DNA of 64,000 nt, from contig NZ_JPOF01000006.1 in the NCBI RefSeq assembly GCF_000733755.1, positions 496,001 to 560,000 of the forward strand, given 5' to 3'. The notes beneath the pieces are model-generated. The model made no database searches, was not told the origin of the DNA, and worked only from the letters and a program-made list of their open reading frames with translations. A program made the position numbers and the translations under genes. This document shows, piece after piece, positions 63,185 to 64,000 of this stretch. The stretch's first letter is position 1. Each line of letters begins with the position of its first letter. Source of the DNA: Lachnoclostridium phytofermentans (GTDB lineage Bacteria > Bacillota > Clostridia > Lachnospirales > Lachnospiraceae).

Positions 63185-64000
63185 ATGGATGATGAAAAAT
63201 TAATAACAAGTAAAATTTAGAACAGCATTTAAAAAATGCAATTAAAGATAAAACAGCCAAAATATGTGTAATCGGACTTGGTTACGTTGGTTTACCACTC
63301 GCTGTTGAGAAGGCTAAAGTTGGTTTCAAAGTTTTGGGCATTGATCAAAATGCCAGTAGGGTTAGTATGCTGAATTCGGGTTTGAACTACATTCAGGATG
63401 TTAACGATGACGAATTGCGGAAATTAGTTGAGAAGAAGTCATTGTCAGCTGTTAATGACTTCTCTGTATTGCCCGAGCAGGATATCATTATTATTTGCGT
63501 TCCAACACCTCTCAATGACTATCACGAGCCTGATTTATCTTATATTGAAAGTGTAACCAAGGAAATTAGTAGTAAGCTTCGAATAGGCCAGATGATCATA
63601 CTTGAGAGCACGTCTTTTCCAGGTACGACGCAGGAATTTATACTTCCTTCGCTGGAATCAACAGGACTTAAAGTGGGAAAAGATTTTTTTCTTGCATTCT
63701 CACCTGAAAGAGTCGATCCAGGGAATAAAAGGTATTCAACAAAAAATACAACAAAAGTTGTTGGAGGAGTTACGCCTCTGTGTTTGGAGATCGCACAACT
63801 TTTATATACCCAGACCATTGTAAATGTAGTTCCAGTATCCTCTGCTAGCGTTGCAGAGATGACAAAGGTTTTTGAAAACACTTACCGGGCCGTAAATATA
63901 GCACTGGTAAACGAATTAATGATGCTATGCAATAAAATGAATATAAGCGTTTGGGAAGTAGTTGATGCTGCTGCCACAAAACCTTTTGGTATACAAACTT
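63185..64000 (+). CDS. UDP-N-acetyl-sugar/UDP-glucose dehydrogenase family, partial, frameshifted near its start
   Basis: The nucleotide-sugar dehydrogenase oxidises a UDP-hexose or UDP-HexNAc to the uronic acid for surface polysaccharide. The frame from about 63217 shows the NAD motif ICVIGLGYVGLPLAVEKAK, IICVPTPLND, ESTSFPGTTQEF, FSPERVDPGN and EMTKVFENTYRAVNIALVNE. The gene runs off the right edge. The expected start, ATG at 63185 (AAGGA upstream), is in another frame and meets TAG at 63218. One extra A in the AAAA run at 63212-63215 would join both parts. Confidence 0.88.

Noticed and set aside
63540-63881. 113-codon open frame on the minus strand
   Set aside because: Antisense to the nucleotide-sugar dehydrogenase, whose motifs continue through this stretch on the plus strand.

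Overview
The window reads as chromosome from a low-GC, obligately anaerobic Firmicute of the Lachnospiraceae type. The AT-rich intergenic DNA, strong GGAGG ribosome binding sites, bacterial sigma-A promoters and anaerobic enzyme families support this. The content resembles Lachnoclostridium/Clostridium phytofermentans, but that species match is from memory and not proven here. There is no rRNA, tRNA, CRISPR array, insertion sequence or prophage that I could recognise.

Layout. 1-1100: the end of a molybdenum hydroxylase operon ([2Fe-2S] and FAD subunits), leaving the window on the left. 1.6-13 kb: a mixed set (DUF3892 protein, old-yellow-enzyme-type flavoenzyme, two acetyltransferases, TetR regulator, ACT protein, SDR, hemerythrin pair, a small alarmone synthetase with a frameshifted 5' end, NUDIX hydrolase, DUF1576 membrane protein). 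13.1-14.2 kb: a thioredoxin-reductase-like flavoprotein and a 54-aa DUF6132 protein. 14.3-28.2 kb: a nine-gene anaerobic purine degradation operon on the minus strand, read ridA, ssnA, ygfK-like, hydantoinase, xanthine-dehydrogenase-like, NCS2 permease, dpaL, ygeY-like, D-aminoacylase, behind a clear promoter at 28240-28268. 28.4-29.1 kb: a YheO-type regulator with its own promoter and terminator. 29.2-41.8 kb: a long minus-strand block that makes the cofactors for such hydroxylases, combining selenium delivery (yqeC, DUF3343, cysteine-desulfurase-like, yqeB, yedF, selD, xdhC-like) with molybdate uptake (modABC) and molybdopterin synthesis (MOSC-MogA fusion, moaA, moaC, moeA-like). A LysR regulator at 42-43 kb probably controls it.

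43.2-48.7 kb: C_GCAxxG_C_C redox protein, TDT-family transporter, lipoprotein esterase, AraC regulator, D-2-hydroxyacid dehydrogenase, beta-carbonic anhydrase. 49-57 kb: a compact thiotemplate (NRPS-like) cluster with an acyl-AMP ligase/carrier/condensation protein, a BtrH-like acyltransferase, an adenylation-carrier protein and an Sfp-type activating enzyme around a divergent promoter. 57-60.3 kb: a GH2 glycosidase and TetR regulator. 60.9-62.6 kb: an unknown 79-aa protein with a structured leader, then a cystine-type symporter preceded by a 28-codon reading frame containing seven cysteines in eight codons. The right edge holds a partial nucleotide-sugar dehydrogenase whose first codons are out of frame.

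How it fits together. SelD and YedF-type proteins are present without any selenocysteine or selenouridine genes in view, and sit beside YqeB/YqeC and the molybdenum cofactor genes. This is the pattern expected for selenium used as a labile cofactor of a molybdenum hydroxylase. The hydroxylase, permease and amidohydrolases would take up and open purines, and DpaL plus RidA would turn diaminopropionate into pyruvate and ammonia. The observations I rate highest are the poly-cysteine leader, the BtrH-linked thiotemplate cluster, the integrated Se/Mo/purine block with its FAD-less electron route, and the hairpins repeated at the operon junctions.
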